A DNA stretch of 6,096 bases from Actinomycetota bacterium (GTDB lineage Bacteria > Actinomycetota > Humimicrobiia > Humimicrobiales > Humimicrobiaceae). Positions 1 through 5,530 of this stretch are shown here, piece by piece. Below the pieces are notes generated by a model. The model was not told where the DNA came from and made no database searches. It saw only the letters and a program-made list of their open reading frames with translations. The stretch spans positions 1-6,096 of the forward strand of contig DNFX01000214.1 in NCBI GenBank assembly GCA_003486795.1, in the 5' to 3' direction. Numbering within the stretch: the stretch's first letter is position 1; the number at the start of each line of letters is the position of its first letter. A program made the position numbers and the translations under genes.

Positions 1-518
1 TCCACCTTATCTTTAATTATCCTTACTTTCTGATTTCTTAATCTGTTTTCCAGCTCTGTTTCAGAAAGATTCCTGTTTTTATTAACAAGACGATTTCTTC
101 TTTTCTTCAGATCAGATTTTATCAGTATAATTTTATTACAATATTTATATATATTACTGTTGAAAAGTATTGCCGCATCAATTATAAGATACCTGAGTAC
201 AGTGCTATTTATAAATATATATTCACTTATCTTTTTTTCTATAAGCGGAAACATTATTTTATCCAGTTTTTTCATTTCACTGCAATCCGAAAATACAATA
301 CCTCCGAGTTTGCCAAAATCTATATTATTATCACAATCTGCTATTTCTTCTCCAAAACAAATCTTAAGTTTTTCAACAATTTCCAGGTTCTCTTTATATA
401 TATTTTTGGCAATACTATCTACATCCAGAATCATCGAATCCGGAAGCGCTGATTTCAGAAAAAATGCTGCTGTTGATTTTCCCGAACCGGTTTTGCCGGT
501 TATTCCGATTATTTTCAT
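1..518 (-). CDS. coaE: Dephospho-CoA kinase, C-terminus beyond the left edge
   Basis: CoaE phosphorylates the 3'-hydroxyl of the ribose of dephospho-CoA with ATP, the last step of cytosolic coenzyme A synthesis. The frame is open from ATG at 518 to the edge (172 residues seen, no stop). A P-loop, GITGKTGSGKST, lies at residues 5-16. ILDVDSIAK (30-38) supplies the paired Asp (D32, D34) of the family's DAD-type substrate motif. LDKIMFPLI (85-93) and IIDAAILF (112-119) match the usual HP and D-x-PLLFE motifs, but the His and the Glu are replaced. The LID-like segment K138-Q163, with the RRNRL core (140-144), ends in the RxxNQ motif. The start is fixed by the P-loop lying five residues in; its ribosome site is weak (AAGAGA). 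It lies 199 bases downstream of rpsA, as in Actinobacteria. In mycobacteria CoaE carries an extra C-terminal domain; whether this one does cannot be seen. Confidence 0.9.
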   Translation of the reverse strand, partial: MKIIGITGKTGSGKSTAAFFLKSALPDSMILDVDSIAKNIYKENLEIVEKLKICFGEEIADCDNNIDFGKLGGIVFSDCSEMKKLDKIMFPLIEKKISEYIFINSTVLRYLIIDAAILFNSNIYKYCNKIILIKSDLKKRRNRLVNKNRNLSETELENRLRNQKVRIIKDKV

Positions 519-620
519 TCTCTTCTTTTGTCTATCTGACAGGGTGATTTAAATTTTTAACTTTTTCCCGGCCACGTAATCATACAATTTCAAATTATTT
601 TTAAAACCAGTTTAGCATTT

Positions 621-630
621 TGCCAAAAAA
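621..630 (-). repeat. TTTTTTGGCA element, fourth copy, in the rpsA-coaE gap
   Basis: On the minus strand this reads TTTTTTGGCA and overlaps the T-tract of the rpsA terminator. The same ten bases in the same orientation occur twice upstream of rpsA (2075-2084 and 2092-2101), and a nine-base version lies next to its start codon. Its overlap with a terminator tail means that chance is a fair alternative for this copy. Confidence 0.45.
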
Positions 631-671
631 TAATTATCCCCTAACTCCGTTAAAATTAAGGGATAATTATT
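625..671 (-). terminator. Probable Rho-independent terminator of rpsA
   Basis: A perfect 12-bp inverted repeat (AATAATTATCCC at 629-640 and its complement at 660-671) encloses a 19-base loop. Three further pairs (642-644 with 656-658) form inside after one mismatch. Read on the minus strand the stem is followed by a run of T (T6 at 630-625, partly within the stem), giving hairpin plus U-tract 47 bases after the rpsA stop. The stem is AT-rich, with only three G-C pairs, so termination may be leaky. The repeat is seen directly; the function is inferred. Confidence 0.6.
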
Positions 672-717
672 ATTATACTATTTAAATTTATATTTATAAG
701 ATTTTTACAGATATCAT

Positions 718-2043
718 TTAATCCAGATTGGCTTCATCTTTCATCTGCTTCAAGATTTCTTTTATTGCTCTTTCTCTCTCATGCTCAGGATTCTTATCTT
801 CAATTTCTTCTGAGTCATCCACAGAAACCGCTTCTTCTTTTACCTTATCCTTTTCAGCATGTTTCTTCTCAGATTCACTAACGACTGAGTCGTTTTTGTC
901 TTCTTTTTCTTCAGTGTTTTTTGCAGGAGCATCCGGACTGATAACCTGTCTGATGGAAAAAGCCATTCTTCTTTTTTCAAAATCAATATCAATTATTTTT
1001 ACAATTATTTCATCACCTATTTTTGCTACATCACTCGGCCTTTTAACTGGTTCGGCACTTAATTCTGATATGTGTACAAGCCCTTCCATATCTTCCTGAA
1101 TCTGAACAAAAAGACCGAATTTAACTATTCTTGTTACTTTGCCCTGTACAATGTCACCAATCTTATAAGATTTTATTTTATCTACCCACGGATCTTTCTG
1201 TGTCTGCTTGAGTCCCAGGGAAAGTCTCTGCTTTTCAAAATCAATATCAAGTATTTCAACATTCACTTCCTGACCTACTTTAACGACTTCTGAAGGATGT
1301 TTCACGTGGTTCCATGAAAGTTCAGAAATATGGATAAGACCATCGATACCATCGACATCAACAAATGCACCAAAGTCGGCTATACTTGTAATAATACCGT
1401 CACGAACCTGGCCAATTTCAATGTTTTCAAGTATTTCTTTTCTTTGTTCTTTTCTTTCATCCTCGATGATTGCCTTTCTTGAAAGAACCACATTGTTTCG
1501 GTTCCTGTCTACTTCGATTATTTTGCATGTATATTTTTCACCAATATAGGAAGAAAGATCTTTTGTCTTTTTAATATCTATAAGAGAAGCAGGCAAAAAG
1601 CCTCTCAATCCGATATCCAGAATCAGTCCGCCCTTAACAAATTCGATAACCTGACCTTCCACAATTTCATCGTTCTGATATATCTTTTCGATTCTGTCAA
1701 AGCTTTTTTCGATTTCAGCTCTTTTCTTTGAAAGAATGAGCCTTCCATCCTGGTCTTCTTTCTGAAGAACCATGATTTCGATAACGTCATCCAGTTTAAG
1801 AAACTCATCAGGTTTAACACTGTTCCTGATTGATAGTTCTGATGCAGGAATTACTCCTTCTGACTTAAAGCCAACATCAACAAGAACTTCATCCTTATCG
1901 ATTTTAACAACTTTTCCCTTAAGGATGTCGCCTTCATCAAAGTTAATAAGGGTAATATCATAATTTGGAACCATTTCCCCCTTATCGTTTTGAATCATGC
2001 AATTTTCATCTGTCAATTGATTGTAAATAATATTTTTTGTCAT
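718..2043 (-). CDS. rpsA: 30S ribosomal protein S1, four S1 domains, actinobacterial type
   Basis: S1 binds single-stranded, U/A-rich mRNA and helps load it on the 30S subunit. The 441-residue product has four S1 RNA-binding domains at about 37-108, 124-190, 209-280 and 294-366. The last two carry the canonical FGAFVDVDGIDGLIHISELS and FGLFVQIQEDMEGLVHISELS signatures. A highly charged, low-complexity tail (367-441, rich in Glu, Lys and Asp) follows. Four domains rather than the six of E. coli S1, together with EGVIPASELSI, KEDQDGRLILSKKRA and FVKGGLILDIGLRGFLPASL, match actinobacterial S1. I chose ATG 2043 because GGAGG lies upstream (13-base spacing). An in-frame ATG at 2097 would add 18 residues with no family resemblance (MACYIFWHKF...) across the likely promoter. 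It sits between polA and coaE, has its own candidate promoter and terminator, and its leader carries repeats that suggest autoregulation. Confidence 0.95.
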   Translation of the reverse strand: MTKNIIYNQLTDENCMIQNDKGEMVPNYDITLINFDEGDILKGKVVKIDKDEVLVDVGFKSEGVIPASELSIRNSVKPDEFLKLDDVIEIMVLQKEDQDGRLILSKKRAEIEKSFDRIEKIYQNDEIVEGQVIEFVKGGLILDIGLRGFLPASLIDIKKTKDLSSYIGEKYTCKIIEVDRNRNNVVLSRKAIIEDERKEQRKEILENIEIGQVRDGIITSIADFGAFVDVDGIDGLIHISELSWNHVKHPSEVVKVGQEVNVEILDIDFEKQRLSLGLKQTQKDPWVDKIKSYKIGDIVQGKVTRIVKFGLFVQIQEDMEGLVHISELSAEPVKRPSDVAKIGDEIIVKIIDIDFEKRRMAFSIRQVISPDAPAKNTEEKEDKNDSVVSESEKKHAEKDKVKEEAVSVDDSEEIEDKNPEHERERAIKEILKQMKDEANLD

Positions 2044-2087
2044 TGTGCCAAAAATCCCTCCAATTTTAAATTTGTGCCAAAAAATAT
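2030..2087 (-). promoter_or_regulatory. Inverted repeat bracketing the rpsA ribosome site and start codon
   Basis: ATATTTTTTG at 2030-2039 and CAAAAAATAT at 2078-2087 are perfect 10-base complements. In a transcript that begins upstream of 2087 they would fold into a hairpin whose 38-base loop holds GGAGG and the ATG. The 3' arm is the first coding stretch after the ATG. A transcript from the candidate -10 at 2083-2091 would lack the 5' arm, so the structure applies only to readthrough from polA or to a more distant promoter. Only one G-C pair is present, so stability is modest. Confidence 0.35.
2057..2061 (-). promoter_or_regulatory. Shine-Dalgarno of rpsA
   Basis: GGAGG (minus strand) is the only strong ribosome site near the gene and decides for ATG 2043 over the longer in-frame ATG 2097. 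The 13-base gap to the ATG is longer than the usual 5-9 and holds an ATTTTTGGCACA element. Initiation may therefore depend on S1 itself or on leader folding. Confidence 0.7.
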
Positions 2088-2091
2088 AGCA
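2083..2091 (-). promoter_or_regulatory. Candidate extended -10 promoter for rpsA
   Basis: The minus strand reads TGCTATATT, a TGn extended -10 followed by TATATT (five of six to TATAAT). No convincing -35 is seen; the region upstream is a T-rich tract, which is tolerable for extended -10 promoters. Transcription would start near 2076, giving a leader of about 33 bases with the GGAGG site. It would let rpsA be transcribed independently of polA. Confidence 0.45.
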
Positions 2092-2095
2092 TGCC

Positions 2096-2123
2096 AAAAA
2101 ATTTAAATCAATATATAATATTG
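2096..2123 (-). terminator. Weak candidate terminator downstream of polA
   Basis: CAATAT and ATATTG (2109-2114 and 2118-2123) form a 6-bp stem around a 3-base loop, and a run of six T on the minus strand lies at 2101-2096, 36-63 bases after the polA stop. The stem is almost wholly A-T and separated from the T-run by ATTTAAA, so this would be a poor terminator. Readthrough into rpsA is likely. Confidence 0.25.
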
Positions 2124-2158
2124 TTTTTAGGATTTATTTATATTTGAAATTTTAAATA

Positions 2159-5056
2159 TCAGATATACCAGTTAACTGAATATTTAATATCTGTTTTTAG
2201 CGGCACTTCAAGTTTTATACAATCTTCCATAGATATTTTTACAGATTTTTTTACAATTTCAAGGTCTTTTTCTTTAATTTCAAGAACCAGTTCATCATGA
2301 ACCTGCATGAGAATATTGGCATCAGTTCCAGATTCTTTTAAATTATTAAAAAGCCTGACAGTGGCAAGTTTCATTATATCTGCTGCTGTACCCTGGATGG
2401 GAGTATTTATTGCAAGCCTCTCACCAAGATTTCTTATCCTTGGATTTGGGCTAAGAAGCTCAGGTATATTCCTTTTTCTTCCAAAAAGTGTTTCTGCATA
2501 ACCTTTTTCAGATGCCTTTTTTATCAGACTGCTTATATAACCTTTTATCTCCGGATATCTTGAAAAGTATAATTCAATATAATCTTTTGCTTCTTCTTCT
2601 GTAATTGATAAACGTGATTTCAGACCATATTCAGTCATTCCATAGATTATACCGAAATTTATGGCTTTTGCTTTCCTTCGCATCTCTTCTGTTACATTCT
2701 CAGGTTTTACATTAAAAATCTCAGAAGCAGTATAACTATGAATATCTTCGTCCTTTAGAAAAACTTCGATCAGTTTTTTATCATGTGAAAGATGCGCAAG
2801 AATTCTTAATTCAATCTGGGAATAATCTGCTGAAAGAATCAGGTCATATCCCTTTCCGGGAATAAAAGCTTTTCTTATAAGCTTGCCTATATCTGTCCGG
2901 ACAGGAATATTCTGCAGGTTCGGATCACTTGAACTTATTCGCCCTGTTGTTGTTCCAAGCTGGTTATATGTTGTATGTATCCTTCCGTCTTTTTTACTGG
3001 TTATGTTCGGAAGAACGTCTATATAAGTATTTTTTAATTTTACTTTCTCCCTGTAGTCCAGTATTTTTTCAATAACCGGATTGGAATCCAGAAGTGAAAG
3101 TAATGTCGAGGCATCTGTTGATAGCCCGGTCTTTGTTTTTCTTCTGGGCTTTAGATTAAGTTTCTGATATAAAATTTTCGATAATTGCTGGGGTGAATTT
3201 ATATTAAACTCTTCACCGCTTGCTTCAAAGATCTGCTTTTTTATAATTTCAATCTCTTTTTCATATTCTGCTATAAGTACTTTAAGGTATTCTTTATCAA
3301 TAGCAACACCGGTATATTCCATTTCTGCCAGAACTTTTATAAGTGGTTCTTCGATATTCCTGTAAAGTTCTGACATTTCCTGCTCTTTTAGTTCACTAAT
3401 CAGCGCATCCTCAGCCAAACTGAAAAATAGCAAAAATCCGAGTTGCTTTTTAACATATATGTTACTCTGTAAAAAATCAGAAAAGACATTGATATCTTCA
3501 AAATCATCCGGAAATCTTTCTGATTTTTCCTTATCTCCGTCATATCCGATCAGAGACATCTGCCGGTTTTCTTTTTTGCTATCATAAGCTATTCCTGGTT
3601 CTGCTGGCTTGCCATTACGGATATCTTTAAAAGAAATTTTACCAAAGCTGACAAGAATATCTTCGGAATTTAATTCTGAGTATTTCTGAAATATTTCCTC
3701 AATATTTGTATCCGTTTTACTTGAATTCAGAAGAAGAAAAAAAATTTTTAAATCATTGATACTGCCACTTATCCCTATATTATGTTCTTTTAGCCATTTA
3801 TATGAATTTTTTATATCAAATCCAACTTTTACCAGATCATTATTTTCAAAAATTCTTTTAAGTATGTTTAAACAGGCACTATCATCCAATCTGGATTCAT
3901 GGATTAACAGCATTTCATTATTACCATTAAAAATAGACAGAATTTTTCCGGCATCCTGGCCGTCGCTTATATCCCCATTAAAATGGCTGATAATGCTGAA
4001 ATAAATTTTTTCATTTATTTTTTTAAAAAATTCGTCAGCATCTTCGGGGTTTTTAAGTATTCTGCAATTTATAGTTTCCTTTTCTTTATTTGTAATATAT
4101 TGGCTTTTATCATGGTTATCATGGTTCTGTCCCGATGATGTTAAAGAAAATCTTTCATACTCTTTGGAGTTATTTTTAAAAACTGCAATTTTCCTGATTC
4201 TTTCCGATAAAGTTTTAAATTCCAGCATTTCAAAAGATTTCTGTATATCAGAAACATCTGCATCTCTTATACTATACTCAAGCATACTTTCTATATCCAG
4301 ATCTATATCGTCTGCCAGTTCAGTCAGCTTTTTTGAAAATTCGGCTGCTGATTTGTTTCTTGTAATCAGTTCTGCAAGTTTTTCACTTTTTATCTCTCCG
4401 ATATTCTTATACATGTTATCAATGCTCTTAAACTGGCTTATAAGTCCGGATGCTGTTTTTGGACCAATACCCGGAATTCCAGGTATATTGTCAGAACTGT
4501 CACCTGTGAGTGCAAGATAGTCTTTTATTTCTCCGGGGCTGACATTAAATTTTTCATATACAGAATCAGAATCAAAAACAGCCACATCTGTCATCCCTTT
4601 TTTTAAAGCAATAACTTTTATATTCCCCCCAACCAGCTGCAGCATATCTTTATCTGAAGAAATAATCATAATTTCTTCATAGGATTTTCTGCATTTACTG
4701 ACGATCGTTGCTATAATATCATCTGCCTCAAATCCTTCTATTTCTGCAGTAGGAATTTTCATTGATTTAAGTACTTCTTTTATCAGTGGCATCTGGCTTA
4801 TAAGTTCTTCAGGCATTTTTTTCCTCTGGGCTTTGTATCCTTCAAAAAAATCATGCCTGAATGTGGGTGCCTTGCTGTCAAAAGCAGCAATTATATTATC
4901 AGGTTCAAAATCTGCAGCTATCTTAAGCACCATGGATATGAAACCGTATACTGCATTCGTTACAGCGCCTGAGGAAGTAGTTATGGTAACAGGAAGAGCA
5001 TAAAATGCTCTATAGGCAATATTATTACTATCTATCAGAATAAGTCTTTTTTTCAT
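2159..5056 (-). CDS. polA: DNA polymerase I, proofreading domain degenerate
   Basis: Pol I fills repair gaps and replaces Okazaki RNA primers by 5' nuclease plus polymerase action. The 965 residues are longer than the roughly 830-930 typical of the family. The 5'-3' nuclease (1-290) has its metal ligands: D9, D60, EADD at 110-113, D135 and D137, D186 and D189, with the helix-hairpin-helix GIPGIGPKTASGL near 193-205. The 3'-5' exonuclease domain (about 330-545) is degenerate. Motif I, normally D-x-E, reads YFSIISHF (352-359). D414 and D435 remain near motif II, and a charged insert (462-525) follows. The polymerase has motif A DYSQIELR with D744, motif B with R793, K797, F801 and Y805, and motif C QVHDE with D921. 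F801 at the Taq F667 position predicts discrimination against dideoxynucleotides. The ATG at 5056 fits the family N-terminus (KRLILIDSNN); its ribosome site is weak. It is divergent from the peroxiredoxin pair and followed by rpsA. Confidence 0.97.
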   Translation of the reverse strand: MKKRLILIDSNNIAYRAFYALPVTITTSSGAVTNAVYGFISMVLKIAADFEPDNIIAAFDSKAPTFRHDFFEGYKAQRKKMPEELISQMPLIKEVLKSMKIPTAEIEGFEADDIIATIVSKCRKSYEEIMIISSDKDMLQLVGGNIKVIALKKGMTDVAVFDSDSVYEKFNVSPGEIKDYLALTGDSSDNIPGIPGIGPKTASGLISQFKSIDNMYKNIGEIKSEKLAELITRNKSAAEFSKKLTELADDIDLDIESMLEYSIRDADVSDIQKSFEMLEFKTLSERIRKIAVFKNNSKEYERFSLTSSGQNHDNHDKSQYITNKEKETINCRILKNPEDADEFFKKINEKIYFSIISHFNGDISDGQDAGKILSIFNGNNEMLLIHESRLDDSACLNILKRIFENNDLVKVGFDIKNSYKWLKEHNIGISGSINDLKIFFLLLNSSKTDTNIEEIFQKYSELNSEDILVSFGKISFKDIRNGKPAEPGIAYDSKKENRQMSLIGYDGDKEKSERFPDDFEDINVFSDFLQSNIYVKKQLGFLLFFSLAEDALISELKEQEMSELYRNIEEPLIKVLAEMEYTGVAIDKEYLKVLIAEYEKEIEIIKKQIFEASGEEFNINSPQQLSKILYQKLNLKPRRKTKTGLSTDASTLLSLLDSNPVIEKILDYREKVKLKNTYIDVLPNITSKKDGRIHTTYNQLGTTTGRISSSDPNLQNIPVRTDIGKLIRKAFIPGKGYDLILSADYSQIELRILAHLSHDKKLIEVFLKDEDIHSYTASEIFNVKPENVTEEMRRKAKAINFGIIYGMTEYGLKSRLSITEEEAKDYIELYFSRYPEIKGYISSLIKKASEKGYAETLFGRKRNIPELLSPNPRIRNLGERLAINTPIQGTAADIMKLATVRLFNNLKESGTDANILMQVHDELVLEIKEKDLEIVKKSVKISMEDCIKLEVPLKTDIKYSVNWYI

Positions 5057-5065
5057 TTTTTCTTT

Positions 5066-5079
5066 TGTTTTTAAAAACA
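5066..5079. promoter_or_regulatory. Perfect 14-bp palindrome in the polA leader
   Basis: TGTTTTTAAAAACA is its own reverse complement and lies 10-23 bases upstream of the polA ATG, between the candidate promoter and the start. It could be an operator or a short hairpin near the ribosome site. It is AT-rich, so chance is possible. Confidence 0.35.
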
Positions 5080-5096
5080 GATATTATTATTATCTC

Positions 5097-5126
5097 ATTA
5101 TGGATTCATTGCAATATAATTGTAAA
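5097..5126 (-). promoter_or_regulatory. Candidate sigma-70-type promoter of polA
   Basis: On the minus strand TTTACA (5126-5121) and CATAAT (5102-5097) are separated by 18 bases, four and five of six matches to the consensus. Transcription would start near 5090, giving a leader of about 34 bases. Nearby TA-rich hexamers (GATAAT, AATAAT) offer alternative -10 boxes. Confidence 0.45.
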
Positions 5127-5249
5127 CCACGATAATAATTTGTCCTTTAAAATCCAGAAAATAGCAGAATCATGATTTATCTTTTTTTTACAACAGCTCA
5201 GCAACCGAATGAATATTTTTTGATAAACAATAAAAATAACCTGTTTTTC

Positions 5250-5277
5250 TTGAAGTACAAATATGATATATTATAAA
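5250..5277 (+). promoter_or_regulatory. Candidate promoter of the membrane protein-peroxiredoxin pair
   Basis: TTGAAG (5250-5255) and TATAAA (5272-5277) are separated by 16 bases, each four of six or better to consensus. The start would be near 5284, only a few bases before ATG 5288, so the transcript may be leaderless or nearly so. No good Shine-Dalgarno precedes that ATG, which agrees. Overlapping TATATT and TATTAT hexamers make the exact -10 uncertain. Confidence 0.4.
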
Positions 5278-5287
5278 AGCAGAGAAA

Positions 5288-5530
5288 ATGTTAAAGAAGT
5301 TTATAACAATTTCAATAATTTCTCTAATTGTCTTCGTCCTGAGCATAATCACACACGAAGTAATTGAGACTTTTCTGCAGAAAAAAGAACTAATTTTTTT
5401 CTTTATTGCTGTATTCCTGGCTCCTCTGGCTTTTTTTACAGGAGTCATCGGAAGTATAGTTATTCATGCAAAAGAGAAAAAAAATGGTGATATTAATAAT
5501 ATAAATAATACAGGAGGAGAAAATGAATGA
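5288..5530 (+). CDS. Small two-helix membrane protein, unknown function
   Basis: I do not recognise this 80-residue protein. Two hydrophobic segments, about 5-22 and 35-60, are joined by a short polar loop with H23, E24, E27 and KK at 32-33. The Lys-Lys near the N-terminus and the HAKEKK after the second helix predict both ends in the cytoplasm. The tail (64-80) is polar and rich in Asn and Gly. It contains no cysteine, so a direct thiol role is unlikely. Its TGA (5528-5530) lies eight bases beyond the peroxiredoxin ATG, so the two are probably one transcript with coupled translation, and it may anchor or assist peroxide defence. The frame is preferred over an 86-codon antisense frame because of its membrane pattern, start just after a promoter-like sequence, and coupling to the next gene. 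No strong ribosome site is seen. Confidence 0.65.
   Translation: MLKKFITISIISLIVFVLSIITHEVIETFLQKKELIFFFIAVFLAPLAFFTGVIGSIVIHAKEKKNGDINNINNTGGENE
5512..5517 (+). promoter_or_regulatory. Shine-Dalgarno of the peroxiredoxin gene
   Basis: AGGAGG ends five bases before ATG 5523, the strongest ribosome site in the window. It lies inside the last codons of the membrane-protein gene, so ribosomes ending there can restart at the peroxiredoxin. This suggests the peroxiredoxin is made in greater amount than its partner. Confidence 0.85.

Larger units (their letters stand above)
2046..2101 (-). repeat. Three direct copies of TTTTT(T)GGCA in the rpsA leader
   Basis: Copies on the minus strand are TTTTTTGGCA at 2101-2092, TTTTTTGGCA at 2084-2075 and TTTTTGGCA at 2054-2046. 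The last two share the longer core TTTTTGGCACAA, and the last one runs into the start codon. Start-to-start spacings are 17 and 29 bases. U-rich single-stranded RNA is the known preference of S1, so these could be S1 contact sites in the mRNA. That role is inference. Confidence 0.6.

Noticed and set aside
160..552. Plus-strand open frame of 130 codons over coaE
   Set aside because: It is antisense to coaE, whose P-loop and kinase motifs are clear on the minus strand. The product has no recognisable pattern, only Ser/Ile/Leu-rich sequence typical of a reverse-strand shadow.
579..584. TATGAT as a -10 box for coaE
   Set aside because: It matches five of six bases, but no -35 or extended -10 accompanies it, and such hexamers are frequent in AT-rich gaps. 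coaE may rely on readthrough of the weak terminator.
728..1099. Plus-strand open frame over the rpsA tail
   Set aside because: Its Ser/Phe-rich product is the reverse reading of the Glu/Lys-rich S1 tail. No ribosome site or family pattern is seen.
2046..2084. TTGGCAC words as sigma-54 -24 elements before rpsA
   Set aside because: TGGCAC is present, but the GC dinucleotide of the -12 element is missing at the required spacing, and rpsA is a housekeeping gene.
2044..2097. N-terminal extension of S1 from ATG 2097
   Set aside because: The 18 extra residues resemble no S1 sequence. The segment contains the strong GGAGG site and candidate promoter, and the ATG at 2043 gives the expected N-terminus.
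5188..5448. Minus-strand frame of 86 codons opposite the small membrane protein
   Set aside because: It overlaps the plus-strand gene, which has a membrane pattern, a promoter-like sequence and coupling to the peroxiredoxin. The antisense product is basic, without a coherent pattern, and no ribosome site precedes it.
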